Origin: Glutinoglossum americanum
Taxonomy: Eukaryota; Ascomycota; Geoglossomycetes; Geoglossales; Geoglossaceae
NCBI GenBank assembly: GCA_020080175.1
Contig: JAGHQL010000118.1
Location: forward strand, 1 to 64,000
Length of the DNA stretch: 64,000 nt
Direction: 5' to 3'
Position numbers and translations under genes: made by a program. Within the stretch, counting starts at the first letter, position 1, and each line of letters opens with the position of its first letter. Below, piece by piece: positions 10,214 through 22,281 of the stretch. A model generated the notes under the pieces. It was not told the origin of the DNA, ran no database searches, and saw only the letters and a program-made list of their open reading frames with translations.

Positions 10214-13200
10214 ATGAAGCAGCTCGAAAAGCAGTCGGTTTCTATGGGAAAGGAAAACTCGCGTCAAGCGTCCAATCCGCCTCCCCGCTCCTCTCATGAG
10301 CTAACTAATCAGCCTACTGATTACTCTCGTGCTGCGGGTATGTAGCCCGGCTTTAATCTCGTAAATATTTAAACAACTTACCCTAACGCATATACAGCGT
10401 CACCTGTAAACTGGAATACAGTTGCCAGCAGTCAGTGCAAGTTATTCACCTCCACTCTCGAATTGGGCTTTTTTAACGTCTTTGGAATCGCGTGCAGCCT
10501 TAAATGCTTCGATCCATGCCTGTAACCCCCCGCTTTCTGGTAAGGCACCGTGAGTGACCAACCCTTCCTCTGCAGGGGAGGGTTGTATGGAACACCTGAC
10601 TTACAAGGCCGATAGGAGTAGCTCCACCTAGGTATGCAAGTGGGATAGTAGGTCACCGCCGTGTCTCCTCCGCGGTGCCGATAAGAGGTAAGTTGTTACG
10701 CAGATCTTCCACACGGATAACTTCGGTGGCTTAGCATTGGCCACCTCCAGCGCCCCATTCACACCCAAGTAGGCAATCCGCTTCATGCAGAATCTAGGCA
10801 TATCAGAATCTTACAGATTAGTTACCATGCTCCCCCACGAGATCGAGAATGGGCCACAGACACCAATGGCTGGTTCCAATGCCACTATGTCTGCCCGGCG
10901 TGAAATCACCGATCCTGGAGGCTATGCTACTGTTGGCCAGCCACGTCGGGGTAAGCTATCGCGGGTAACGGAGCGCAGCTTCTCTGGCCAACTAGCTGAT
11001 TTTCTTGGAGGCGAAGTGCCTATCCAGTTTACAGCAGGACTTTCCGTGGAGGCATCTGGGAACCGCCTCCCGTACCTCGCCAGTGGTAAGCCATCGAGCC
11101 TTAACTCGTGGGGGAGATCTTTAGTATTGAGCTCATCTGGAGTCCTAGGTCTCCCTATTGCTGGAGGTATTGCGGAGCCAAATGGCGATCGTGCTGCCTA
11201 CCAAGGTTAGTTATCTGATTTGGGCATAGGCTCAGAGCTAACATGGATAAGTAAATGAAGAGACAACGGTAACTCCGAGGACCGAGCTAAGCAATAATGA
11301 GGGAGTAGACTGTCGTACTGTCACAGCTCAAGGTTAGTCAACAGATATCAAGCAAGGAAAAACAGAAATGGCTAACTTTTTCATGTGTAGATGCCGCCAG
11401 CAATACACCTATTGAGGACCTGACCATACCAAAACATGAGGCCGGCCGAAGCCAGGTGGTGGACCATGGTAAGGCTTTGGTTTCTGTACTTTGTGTTCGT
11501 GAACCTCCGGCCGCTAGTTAACATTTCAAGGTGCAGAATGTTCCCTTGAGTTAACAGCTACCTTACCAGCTCTCGCATATGCCCCTCTGAGTAAGCTAAT
11601 TGACTCTCGGGCTTCACTGTCTGTATTATCTTCGCGGGACACAGTCATACATACACACATACATACCTCATCCCATTCCCCCTATCCTTTCTTGCCCTGG
11701 CGCTGCCCAGATATTACCACAGCTACTTATCTACCTACTGGCCTTTAGTAGCTAGCTCCCCTTCAGCTCTTAGCCTCGCTGTCTTATGCTATTTATATAC
11801 CTAGGCCTCTATGCTGATACCTTAGCAGTTTCTTCTAGTCCTTTCAAGCCTAGTGGTGGGGCACGTACTCGTTCCTATACAAAAGGCCAGCACGACTCCC
11901 ACCATTTAGGACTCGCCAGTGGTGAGCCACTGGATGCTCCACTGGAGAGCAAGGACATCGAGGGTCATCCGGAGGGTATGTTAATTTAGAATGTCGCATC
12001 TACTCCCATGCTAGAATACCTGCTCGAACTACACATTGGAGAATTTCCCGTCTTCAAGTGGCTCCCTTGCCTCAACCACCGCCACCCGAATCCTCTCTGG
12101 GGTATGTGCTGATTTCTGTAGTTAAAGTACGTGATTTTGCGTATGCAACCTCGAGTGGCAGAGATGGGAGAACCAACTGGGCCAATTTTTCTGTGGATTC
12201 CGCAGTTGCGATTGTCAATGCACTCAAGGAAGCTAGGCAGATGGGTCAGGTACGTAACACACTCTTTTAGAGCTAGGGCTACCTACACACCTATAGAGTC
12301 TCTTCTAAGAGGCCTCGTCAGTTAACCCAGGAACTTGAGGCCCTTCTCCAAGTCGGCGAGCTAGCTGTCGTAAATCTCCCGAAACTTCTATCCCTTCATG
12401 AGTCAGAGCTTAAACTTGAAGTGGGGAGGGTTTTTACGGACTCTCTAGACGGGAACCCTGCACTCCGTGTCCAATTGGCCTCACTCCTGGTGGCTACCTA
12501 TGCTGCGGGCGACGAGAAACTTGAACAATCTCCGCCACGGGCTATTGTGAGCTCTCAATCGCCATTGGGTATACCTAGGCCCGGGGCCCGGCGTAACTCG
12601 CTTCATCGCCGCTCCCCAGCCGGGTCGGGGTATCAGTCATTATTTCCTAGCTCACCTAGCTCCCAGGCTATATTCTCACACGCCCAAGCTATTACACCGG
12701 CTAGCCATGGCGGATCAATGGGATCAATCTTCCAATCAGCAAATAGGAAGTTAGACTTCGCGCAAGATGAAGGCAAAGGGATCGAAACAACCTTAACTAC
12801 CGCGGGCGACCTGCAAAGGGCACAGACTCTGGCACTCGGCGGAGAAGTCTCCGTAGCTGTCAGAGCGACTGAGCAACCAAGCAAAGTAGAAGATCTATCC
12901 CGTGAAGCGAATAGCCCTAGCGCCCCTGTGGCCTTTTCAGCTCTGTCGGCAAACTATGTCTCTGGTTCACTCACTAATGAAGAGATCGCTCGTGCCCTTC
13001 TTAAGAGAGCGTCACTCCAAGCAAATACAGGCGCCCGGTCTGCTCCAACGGGTCGCGAGGTTGAAGAAGCCCGTATTTTGCGGCAGCGACCTCCTCCAGC
13101 ACCAGAGATACGCCACGTCGATATGCCGACCACTGTCCGGGGCACTACGCCCACCATAGAAGAATTCCAGAATGCTATGGCACGTGCGGTACTGCTTGCG

Positions 13201-14076
13201 AAGCAGAAAGGTATCCCCCCGCCTGACTGGGAGCAATTGATGAAGCAAGAAGACTACTTCTTTAGATATGATCCCAATACAGCCACCGACTCTGAGCTGC
13301 GCAAGTTGACTCGAATTCAGGAAGAGGATGGCCTTGATCCTGAAGAAACCGCCTGTCCAGAAGAGATATTTCCTAGCCCGGGAGAAGCTAAGGCTTTTAG
13401 TTTCGGTAGAGCTACAATTTCTACTCAACCAGTGCAAATTGGAAACATTTCAAGCACTCCGGTAGCCGATGGGGCTGAAGACCAGGAGGTGCTAACCCAG
13501 GCTGCTATCATCCACGAAGCAAATATTGCCGGCACTTTGGAGTACATCTGCAAGCAGGAGAACACCAGCCCCCAAACAGATGCCGACCCTTTTCAGGGCT
13601 TTGACGCCTGGCTTATTTCTCGCGAGCAGGCCAGCTCTATGGCAGCTAGGGTTGGTAGACCGGAGGGGGAGGAGCCTGCCAAAGAAGAGACCAATTTCAG
13701 CATTTTCGGACTCAATAAAGACTCGCCTGGTGAAACTCGGGACACACCTGATTCAGAGAAGTTGAGCCCTATTAAACGCGAGAATAGAGGTGAGCCGGGG
13801 GTGATTGGCTATGGCAAGCTTGCCGATATTGAACGTAGCAATTTCGAGAATACTCAGAGTAGCAAGAGCATTGAATCGGCTGCAACCCCTATTCAAGCTC
13901 CAGAAGGGTTTGAACCCCTCCTCCCGTGAGTCTCACTCAATACTGAAGGAAAGAGCAATGGCTGACCTGTCGTAATATCTAGAAATCCGTATGCCGATAC
14001 TTGGTCTACCGGCCGCAGCTCTAGCCGTAAAGTTGTCAATCGTCATGGCCCTAATAGCGGGAGTGAAGACTGGTAG
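10214..14076 (+). CDS. Hypothetical intron-rich, largely disordered protein
   Basis: I do not recognise this protein. A likely first exon is 10214-10337 (ATG AAG CAG, then GTATGT). The connection to the next coding block, about 10770-11205, is unresolved. From there exons 11252-11332, 11391-11468, 11531-11590, 11829-11975, 12059-12249 (perhaps split by an intron at 12102), 12322-13925 and 13983-14076 join in phase, ending at TAG. Early exons are short and mostly end in phase 1. The large exon starts with a Leu-rich helix (ELEALLQVGEL, then LRVQLASLLVATYA) and continues as Ser, Pro, Glu and Gln-rich sequence of about 500 residues with little order. A segment around 13137-13300 (TPTIEEFQNAMARAVLLAKQ, then DWEQLMKQEDYFF) is probably helical. 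No signal peptide or membrane segment is visible. The two short motifs LASGK and LASGE in separate exons hint at an internal duplication. Confidence 0.5.
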
Positions 14077-15384
14077 CTTTTCAGACCACATCGCGGTATG
14101 TAACACCTTCCTCTATAATGCCTCGCGTTGGATGGTTGGGAAAGTTTGGTTGACGAGTGTAATGCGACAACAGTTGTGATAAGGGGGGGACAAAACATGG
14201 CATTGGAGAGTAGTAAAGAGAATCTGAATTCAAAAAAATGAAGGAAAGGAAGATATGAGAATTGCTACGCAGAAGCTACGAGTTCAAACACAAAGGCGTG
14301 TGGTTCAACGTAAGGTGAAAGTCCTGGGTAGAGATTACGATCTCCGATTTCGCTGTACCGTATTTGAGAGTCCAATACAAACACCAACTGTTGATGGAAA
14401 ACGGCGCATAAATAGCCTACTCGCTACGTGGTCCTCGGTCTCTGAGTCTGCGGGGAGAGCTTGATATATTCGGTACACTGAGGGTTTCATCCAGGGTACT
14501 TTACATAGCCCACTTGCTCAAACCGAGGCTAAATGTGACGTAAGACATGCGAGGTAACCAACATTATAGAAGATCAAGTATAGACGTGGGGGTCAGGTCA
14601 ACCCTTCAGAATACTCTCGAGATATGGGAGGCGTAGAATATAATCGGGTTAGGTTGGCTTGGGTAGGACTGCTTGGTCTTAGGTAAGGCTCTCGAGCGAA
14701 TCCCTCCCATCCTACTTACTCAACGGCCTGGTACTAGAATCCCCGAACCCGCCTGCGAGTAGATATTACTAAAACAAGCTGAGCGTCTTGTGGGGTCTTT
14801 CGGGATGTGGATTCATATAGGACGAAAGGATCAGCGAGGCTGAGTAGTAGCTATCGATGAGCAGAATGGGTCTAAGAAACTCGCTGCGAGTTGGTTATTC
14901 CCACACAAGGCCGCCAATATTTAAGAACTCCACTAACACAAAGCTAGGCCATGATATGAAGGTGGAGAAGGGAGGGGATGTGAGACGACTGCTATCCTAA
15001 TGTCTCAAACGAGTGCGAGCGGTGAAATGAAACAGAAAACTTCTCTCCCTCTGAGGATCGAAGCTCAACCTCCCGTTAGGGAAATGAGCATACCCGAGAA
15101 ATTATGTATAGTGGTTGCCGCAAAAGCGGTAGCAAAGTTGACTCGTGTCTACTCAGGACCGCAGACGCTGAGGCGGGAAAAAGAAACGATCTCCCTTTAT
15201 CCTCTACGTACTTATGCATGTATGTACGTAAATGTTTGGCCTACTGGCTAAACATGTATTTCCATCTCTCAACATCAAAACATAAAGCATGCTTCACACA
15301 TCCCCCGCTCGGTGGCAGCCGACGCCCCCACCACCTCTCTTCTAAATCCGTCTTCTGCCAAAGTGAATTGGAAGCTGTTGCTTC
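14077..15384. other. Intergenic, no gene seen
   Basis: About 1.3 kb between two plus-strand genes. It should contain the 3' end of the unknown gene and the promoter of the SGNH-like gene. Frames here are short and unsupported; nothing else was recognised. Confidence 0.5.
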
Positions 15385-17537
15385 ATGGAAGTAGCCGCCA
15401 TGCCCTTCTCTACTCCGTCTCGCACCCGCTCTGGCCTATATCTTACGCTACCGCCAGCATCCATTTCACCAACACCGTCGCCATTTCGGGGCTCCCCAGC
15501 CTCTACCTCTTTCACCCCGTTTGGGGTTACAAACTACTCTCCATTTCGCTCCGCAGGACTCCAGCCTCCAAGTCACTTCGGAGGCCCTGTTCCGTTCTGT
15601 CCGCGGCGACAGCAAGCTGGCGGATATGTTTGGTGCCGAGCCCGGCGTTGTTTGAGCAGCAGGACCCTCTGGTTTGTGGTCGCGTTCTTTGGTTTGTTAC
15701 TCTGGTGGGGAAATGGCGGTAAGGAAGACTGGCAGACGATGAGAAACAGATCGAGCGACTTGGGGATAGCGATATTTGGCTCGGAAATCACCAAAGATCT
15801 GCGGTTCTTCCCTGCAAGTGATCCGAAGATTCACGTCAGTGTCTCTGAAACGGGCTTTGGTATTATTAGCACTGACTCGACTGTAGTATGTTGGCCGCTG
15901 GACTTCATCTCCCAACAGACTGCGCAGGGATGGAATGTTCCCGGGTAGGAGATAGCCGTGAGACTCGTTGGCTCAAAAGATTGATACTTACAGCCGCTAT
16001 AACTCAGGCGCTTACTTTGATATCACCATTAATTCCACTAATACACTCCTTCTCTCCCTCCACAATTCGGCGTCCGCCGCAACAAGCCGTATAATAAGTC
16101 CAACGGAAGCCGTCACACTTCCAGATCCTGGTCATCTTTCTTTTCACACCTCCCCTTCCCGCCTTCCGGCTCCACCCATTTCTCTTCTTGCTAGGATTGA
16201 CCAAGAAGAGTACATACTTATCCCAAACTCCGCCTCTCTCGTCTCTATCCGGATGGGGGATCTAGACCCGCACACCCTGCATGATGTCCGAGTTATTGCG
16301 CCAATGACCGACGATTCCGGGCAAGGGAAGATGGAATTTGAAGGGGTATGGTTAAGCAAAGGGGGCAAACTATTAAGAGTCCAAGGATCACAGCTCATAG
16401 AAGAGTTTGAAGCAGAAGATACATTTGAGACAGAGAGCGATAACGCTGAGAAAGCCCAACGCCTTGATTCTAGCGACATTGACATGTTTGAGGAAGCTAA
16501 TAATTCTGGAAATGCACGGACGGCTGGTCAAAGGAAAAAGGTGTTAGAGATAGTCACCGACTCTCCTGGATCCCTAGGAGGCTCGACTAGCACAGCACGA
16601 GCTGGTGGTGGTAATGGATTACTCGGGGGGGTCATGGGGTGGGACTATCTGCTGGGAGAGATGTTCGGAGCCGATCATATTAGCATAGGGGTTGATGGTA
16701 TGTGTCTAATCGAAGACTGCATAGGCGGTACTGGGCAACCAGCAGGGATTGGGGATGTATTTTTCAGGAGGTATGGTTCTCGCGCAACATTTGCAACCAG
16801 AGCGAGAGATTTTTCTAATTCGCGACTTCATATCAGCGGCCCTGAAGGCTCGGAATACTTTTCACATCCATGGATGTTCCAAACCTACATTCCCGACATT
16901 ATGGCATGTAGAGCCAATTCCAGAATATCTCTCCGAAACTAAGAAAGTTGTGTAGATATTCAACCTCGGCAGTGCAGATCAGGCGTCTTTTGAGAAATAT
17001 GTGACGGAATACAATAGGAGCACTTGGGAGCTTTTCGAGCGCTTTGAAGACACATATATTTCTCTTATTAAGTCAATCCGTCAATTGGCCTATCCTAACC
17101 ACCCAGATGCTCTCTCTTACGGTTCAGGTAATACCGCGCCGGTTTCTATCCCGATTTTCATCATGCGCCCCTTCCGGGGGGAACTTGAGCATGCAACCCA
17201 GGCAGTCGTTGATCGATTGCGTTCGGAAGGTGATATGCTGGTTTTTTGGCTGGATACCTCCGGCTGGCTTGACACTGAAGACATGGATTCTGAAGACCGA
17301 GATTTTTACGTTGATAGTTCGGATCGATGGCGGCTAACCGAAGCTGGGAACCAGAGGGTAGCAATATTCCTGCATATGCATACCTGCCGGTATCTAGCAC
17401 AAGATGGAGAGAAATGTGCGTTTCTACCACCGGAGGTCTATCAAGGCAAAGTATTCGACCCTGAAGCAGCGAATCTAGAGAGATTCTTAGAAAGCGAGAA
17501 GGAGAGGAAGCTCAGGGCATTGTTCTGGGAGAAGTGA
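15385..17537 (+). CDS. Membrane-anchored SGNH/GDSL-hydrolase-like protein
   Basis: Exons 15385-15834, 15887-15944, 16008-16770, 16837-16903 and 16956-17537 join in phase to 639 residues. Residues 1-90 are a Ser/Pro/Phe-rich cytosolic tail; residues 95-109 are one hydrophobic segment (WFVVAFFGLLLWW), giving a type II topology. The luminal part carries GRWTSSPNRLRRDG then FPGAYFDITIN, a beta-sandwich-like lead domain. A hydrolase-like domain follows: VTDSPGS (bases about 16553-16570) sits where the GDS nucleophile block is expected, GTGQPAGIGD follows, and FNLGSADQ is in the place of the GxND block. Near the C-terminus TEAGNQRVAIFLHMH resembles the block carrying the catalytic His. I recall ascomycete proteins of this arrangement annotated as GDSL lipase/acylhydrolase, but the substrate is unknown. 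The intron at 16904-16955 has a GC donor (ATG then GCATGT); no GT donor nearby keeps the frame. Confidence 0.72.
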
Positions 17538-18106
17538 TTGCGCAGCTATTGGTCCTTGTTGCTTCCGGCTACCGATTTCGCTTTCAAAGTTCGCAAAATT
17601 TGGGCTTTTGAGCCTCTCATTTGCAAAGAGGCTGGGTTATCGTTGGCTTCGGGCAAGATATAGCGAGATACTTTTCTGTGCCATCCTTTTCGATCTCTGA
17701 GTGGCTCTTATCTTCCATGTACAACTAGTTGTAATGGCAAGTCTGCCTCGCGGATGAGCCGTTGATGGTGAAGGCTAATGCAGAGATCAAAGCATAATCT
17801 TATCTAATCAGTGCTCGGCGAATAGCAGAGTAATGTGCGACTAAAGTGCGACAGCATTGCGAGTCAGACTACAATGATAAATTCACCCACTGAGTTACAA
17901 CTAACTCCAAGACATTAAATCCGTCTCTTATGGATTCACTTCTGTTAGAGCATAATAAAACTACCACATGTAAAGCTCTGCAGAATAGGCAAGCGATCAT
18001 TACGACCTCCTAGGTCCGTCGATTAGCTATCCTTCCCTCTCTTCCCGCTCTACAGAGTATATCGGTTGACATTGTCCAGCTTTCCCCAGCCACAGGTCTC
18101 CCAGTA
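17538..18106. other. Intergenic, no gene seen
   Basis: About 570 bases between two plus-strand genes. A pyrimidine-rich stretch just before 18107 is consistent with a fungal promoter or leader. Nothing else was recognised. Confidence 0.5.
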
Positions 18107-19999
18107 ATGAGGCCTGTAATGGATCGCCGAAAATCGTCAACGGCCCACTACCAAACATTTCCGACGAGCCCACCCTCATCCCGAGGTCGGCCACCCTCGC
18201 AATCTACGGATTGCTCCTCCGATGAAGACGACGACGGATCTTCATCGCGGCATAACCACCACCACCACCACCACCACCAAGACGGTTGCCCTCTACCAAA
18301 AAAGCAATTAGCTATTCTCGCTATCATTGTACTGGCAGAGCAGACCGCGCTTAACAGCATACCTCCCTACCTGCCTGAGCGCGTCGCAACGTTTCCGGAG
18401 GTGAGGAACACCAACGAAGTAGGGGTATCCGTTGGCGCCATCGCATCGTCGTTTGCGCTGGCACAATTTGCTACGAATTCCCTTTGGGGTTCGCTATCCG
18501 ATCGTATAGGCCGTAAGCCGGTCATTCTGCTGGGGACGATCTTGACGGCAGGATGTTTTGTGGCATTTGCGTTTGTGGAGACTCTTTGGCAGGCAATATT
18601 CGTTCAGGTGCTTATGGGGCTGGTCGGTGGGAATCAGGGGGTGGTTTCGGCGTGCCTGGGCGAGGTTACCGGCTGTGGTAATCAATCGCGGGCGTTCGTA
18701 TACCTGCCGGTCATTTACGGAATTGGTGGGATCGCCGGACCCATTGTTGGTGGTTTGCTGGTGTTCAAGCAGACCCCGTTTAGTGGTGGAAAGGAGAATC
18801 TCCTTCCATATCTCCTACCAAATGTCGTGTCGGCGGCTATTTTATTGGTGGATCTAATACTGGCGGCGCTCTTTCTGGATGAGACCTTGGAAGGAGCGAA
18901 AGACTTACCGCCACTATGGGAGAGGGTGGGAGATTGGTGTAGCTGGTTATGGCGATCTGTGAGCTCTAGCTGGCCAAGCTACCTGCGATTGCTTCAGAGT
19001 GGGGGTGGCCACCGCAGCGATCCTTACCATTCTTCGCATAACTCTGGGAATAACGCTATTCAAAGTGGGGATTCACATACCGCATCACAAGCGCTAATGC
19101 CGCTCTTATTTCCTCGGAGCACTAGAGACCTTAGCCAGGAAAAGGCTCTTAACCGCGACACGATCCTCCTGCTCACCACATACTTCATCCTTCAGCTTAG
19201 CAACGTCTCCTTCAACTCCCTTTATCCGATCTTCTCCTCATCTCCCCCACCCACCGGCCGCAGCCTGTCCACTGGAGAAATAGGCCTCTCACTATCATTT
19301 TCAGGGTTGATAGCCGTTGTCTTCCGGGTTAGCGTTTTCGGCAAGTTGAGGGATAGAATTGGGAATCGCCGGTCTTATCGCGCGGCACTGGCTGGATTCG
19401 TGCTTTCCTTCATTCTCATACCCTGGATTGGCTATAAAAACAGTAAGCCGTTCTCCGGTTCAGGGGGTGGAAATGTAGGACTTTGGCTGCAGATTGGGGT
19501 GGTGTTAGTGATAAAGACTATTGCGGCTGTTGGGGGTTTGACGAGTGCCTTATTACTGGTACGTATACGGCTCTCTTTACAGCCCCCCTTTTGTGTCAAT
19601 CCAGACCTAATTGTGCTTTCCTTGCCCGACTCAAAATGCTTTCTTCCGCTCGATCTCTAACCCACAATCCTACAGCTCACCAACTCCGCCCCCAGCGGTC
19701 TCGTTCAAACCCTCTCGGGGGTTGGCCGCATCGTAGGCCCCTTCCTCAGCGGCGGCCTGTTCTCACTTGCCACGCGCATGAAGCTAAAGGGCGAGGCGCT
19801 GGCATGGTGCACATTCGGCGCCGTAGCTCTCGTGGGGTTCGCGATGACCTTTGGAATAAGGGGTGAGAAACTGGACGCAGATGATTGGGGCGAGGGTAGG
19901 GATAGGGGGGAGGCAGAGGTTATCGAAGGAGATGAGGAGACACAGGAGGGGGGAAGGGCGTCAGAGGAAGGGCTGTCGAGGAATGGCAAGCGGAGGTGA
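18107..19999 (+). CDS. Major facilitator superfamily transporter (DHA1-like)
   Basis: Exons 18107-19558 and 19676-19999 give 591 residues. The first 60 residues are cytosolic, acidic and Ser-rich with a run of eight His encoded at about 18255-18280. The first membrane helix starts at KKQLAILAIIVLAEQ and ends in the loop NSIPPYLPE, as in yeast Ycr023c-type and related DHA1 carriers. MFS motif A is clear between helices 2 and 3: GSLSDRIGRKPVILLG. A second half begins after a long loop holding SRDLSQEKALNRDTILL, and helix 11 contains NSAPSGLVQTLSGVGR, typical of this subgroup. The C-terminal tail is acidic. It is a plasma or vacuolar membrane transporter; substrate cannot be read from sequence. 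The His run could bind metal, but that is speculation. Confidence 0.9.
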
Positions 20000-20537
20000 T
20001 GCGTGACGAGGGAGTCGGGGAGCGCTGGTAATTCGTTCATGTTTGTTTTTTCCCTTCTCTCCTCCTTGATGCTTAATGTCCGCGACGTATATGACGAGAA
20101 CTATGGTATGGTATATGAGGATATAGACGGGCGTCAACCGGCGGAGTACACAGGAACGGTGGATTGATAGATAAATAGACAAAGTGATTTTTTTTTTCAC
20201 CACCTTGTGTAAAATTGATCACCGTATCGAAAGTTAATACGCTGAGATATATATACAGAGTTCGTCATAAATGGAGTTTGGGGACCCCTACCACAGCGCT
20301 GAGAATCACTGTGGGGTGACGATTGGTGGATATCTACTACAATTAATAGCGAAACATGATATAACTTCCCAGCCTTCTAGCGTGACCTAGCTATATGCTC
20401 TCCCGTGAGCTTATTGCTAAGAGATAGACCGAGGATGTATATATATACACATCGGATGTCAGCAGTCCGATCTTTTCATATGCGGCGACCGAAAGCTAAC
20501 TCCCCCCCCCCCCCCTCTACCCTCTCCCTCTCCCATT
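20000..20537. other. Convergent intergenic region
   Basis: About 540 bases between the 3' ends of convergent genes, with T and C homopolymers (a C run of about 13 near 20507). No gene recognised. Confidence 0.5.
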
Positions 20538-22281
20538 TCACGACGCCCTTCCCGGACAAGCTCTCAAGCACTGTAGCAGATCCATCGCCGTCACGACCGC
20601 AACTCCTTGACCCTTATCGTCGATTCCAATACCCAGCACGACCTCGTCGTCCAAATACCCTGTGTTTTTCGACGCAGGGTTATCCAGCTTCCTACCCCAC
20701 GCATACGCGATACCCACCGTATACGTGAAAGATGCCCAGTTCCCCCTATTCCCTTCTAGCGCTTCGTCGTCGTCCCAGTTTTCCTGAGGCGAAAATCCCG
20801 TTGCGGTCTCGTTGGACATGAGAAGTGGGTGTTGGGATACGCCGAGCATGCTGAATGGTGGGGCTGCGGACCATAAGACGAAGTACCGCTCGTACCGCAA
20901 GGGGAGCTTGAGAGAATTGGGTAGTTTTCGGTGGACGGCGGCAAAGAAAACGGTGTTCTCTGTGTTGGGCACACAACTCTTTTCTTTGCGTTCGCATAGT
21001 ATAAGACGCAAGGAGTTTGTTGCTTGGTGCCAACGGCCGCCCGTCTCATTCGGGCTGTCTTCATCCTTCTCGAAGAGACACGGTATTTCAAACGGATCAG
21101 TAAGGTTCGTAGTGGTTAGGCCACCCCCAAGAACTTTCGCCATGGTACGTCCGCCGCGAGGGGAGATTTCATAATGGATGTACGAGTCACTGCCTGGGAA
21201 GAAGAGCATCCAGTTCTTTTCGAGAGGAGAGCGGTCTGAAGACGGATTGCGTGTGAGTTCTGTGAGGGTTGGGTATGACATCAGGGGACCAAGGGATGGT
21301 GCGTTTGGGGTAGAGGCAAGGAGAGTGGAGAGGGGTGGATGCAGGGTACGGAGATCAATTATCCAGAGGCCAAAGCAAGCGTAGCGAGATCTAGGCCGGA
21401 AAATCGACAGTTAACATTGGGCATTGTGGGTGAGGAAGGCATTTCGACTAGGAGGCGGAGGATGTTGACTCGAATGCAGTCGGACGTGCTTACTGCGTAT
21501 TGACCATCATCAAAGGCTCGCCCTTTCCGCTCCAGAAAACCCTCGGGTCGTGAAACCCTGGAATATCCACATACCCTCCAAGCTCGCCCTTGCAAGATTC
21601 CGCCGGAGTCGGTGGCACACTCAAAACCACCAGCTCAGTCTCACATCGCATGCCACCCGCTGCGCCCAGATACGACACGTCATCCTTTGAGCATGCTTTC
21701 TCTCCTATCGGCCTCCCCTCGCTGGATCCCGTGTAACAGATGTTGGCTTCGCAGAGCACATTCTGTTGATGCAGCCCGTCCGTGACGATCCTGCTAACGA
21801 GGAGATACTGGTTCTGCGACCAGTACGGCAGTGAGACAATCGTCGGGTTCCAGAATATGCGAGTTTCGTCCTTCAACGGATTTGGTGGGATCATGGAGAT
21901 ATTGCGTATGGCGTTAGGTAAGCGGATATGGTTCGTAATCCTATTTGGCCTTGTCGGGCACTTGAACAAAGCCTCAAGATAGGGGTTTAGAATTGGATGC
22001 GTCCATGCTGAAGATTTGGGATTGCTATTATCTTTTGAGGTGGTGCTGTAACTGTAATAGTATTCCCTAGGGGGTGATATGTAATTGGAGGATATATTGA
22101 GGATAGGGAATGTATGGTGGTTGAGGTCGTGGATAGGAACATGTATGCCTTCTGGTGGTGGTATTGAGTGATGGGACGAAGTCGTCGCGGGGAAATGGGC
22201 GCTGGACCTGTAGAACACAATAACTGCGAAAAGGATGAGCACCGGGAAGAGCAGACGTCTTAATGGAGGCAAGTAGAACAT
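20538..22281 (-). CDS. Type II membrane protein, likely Golgi, possible propeller-type carbohydrate-active enzyme
   Basis: Exons 22281-21494 and 21390-20538 (minus strand) join in phase to 546 residues. ATG at 22281 is the first in frame. Residues 8-24 (RLLFPVLILFAVIVFYR) form a signal anchor after a short basic tail, so the bulk is luminal. Motifs NPTIVSLPYWSQNQYLLVSR, GFHDPRVFW and EKNWMLFFPGSDSYIHYE recall the pattern of five-bladed beta-propeller families acting on sugars, where an (E)DPR turn and EKNW segment recur. A luminal Cys-containing insert (CEANICYTG, KACSKDD, MRCETE) suggests disulphides. It may be a fungal-specific glycosyltransferase or glycosidase-fold protein; I cannot name the family with certainty. 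The intron (21493-21391) has GTAAGC and CTAG ends. Confidence 0.7.
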
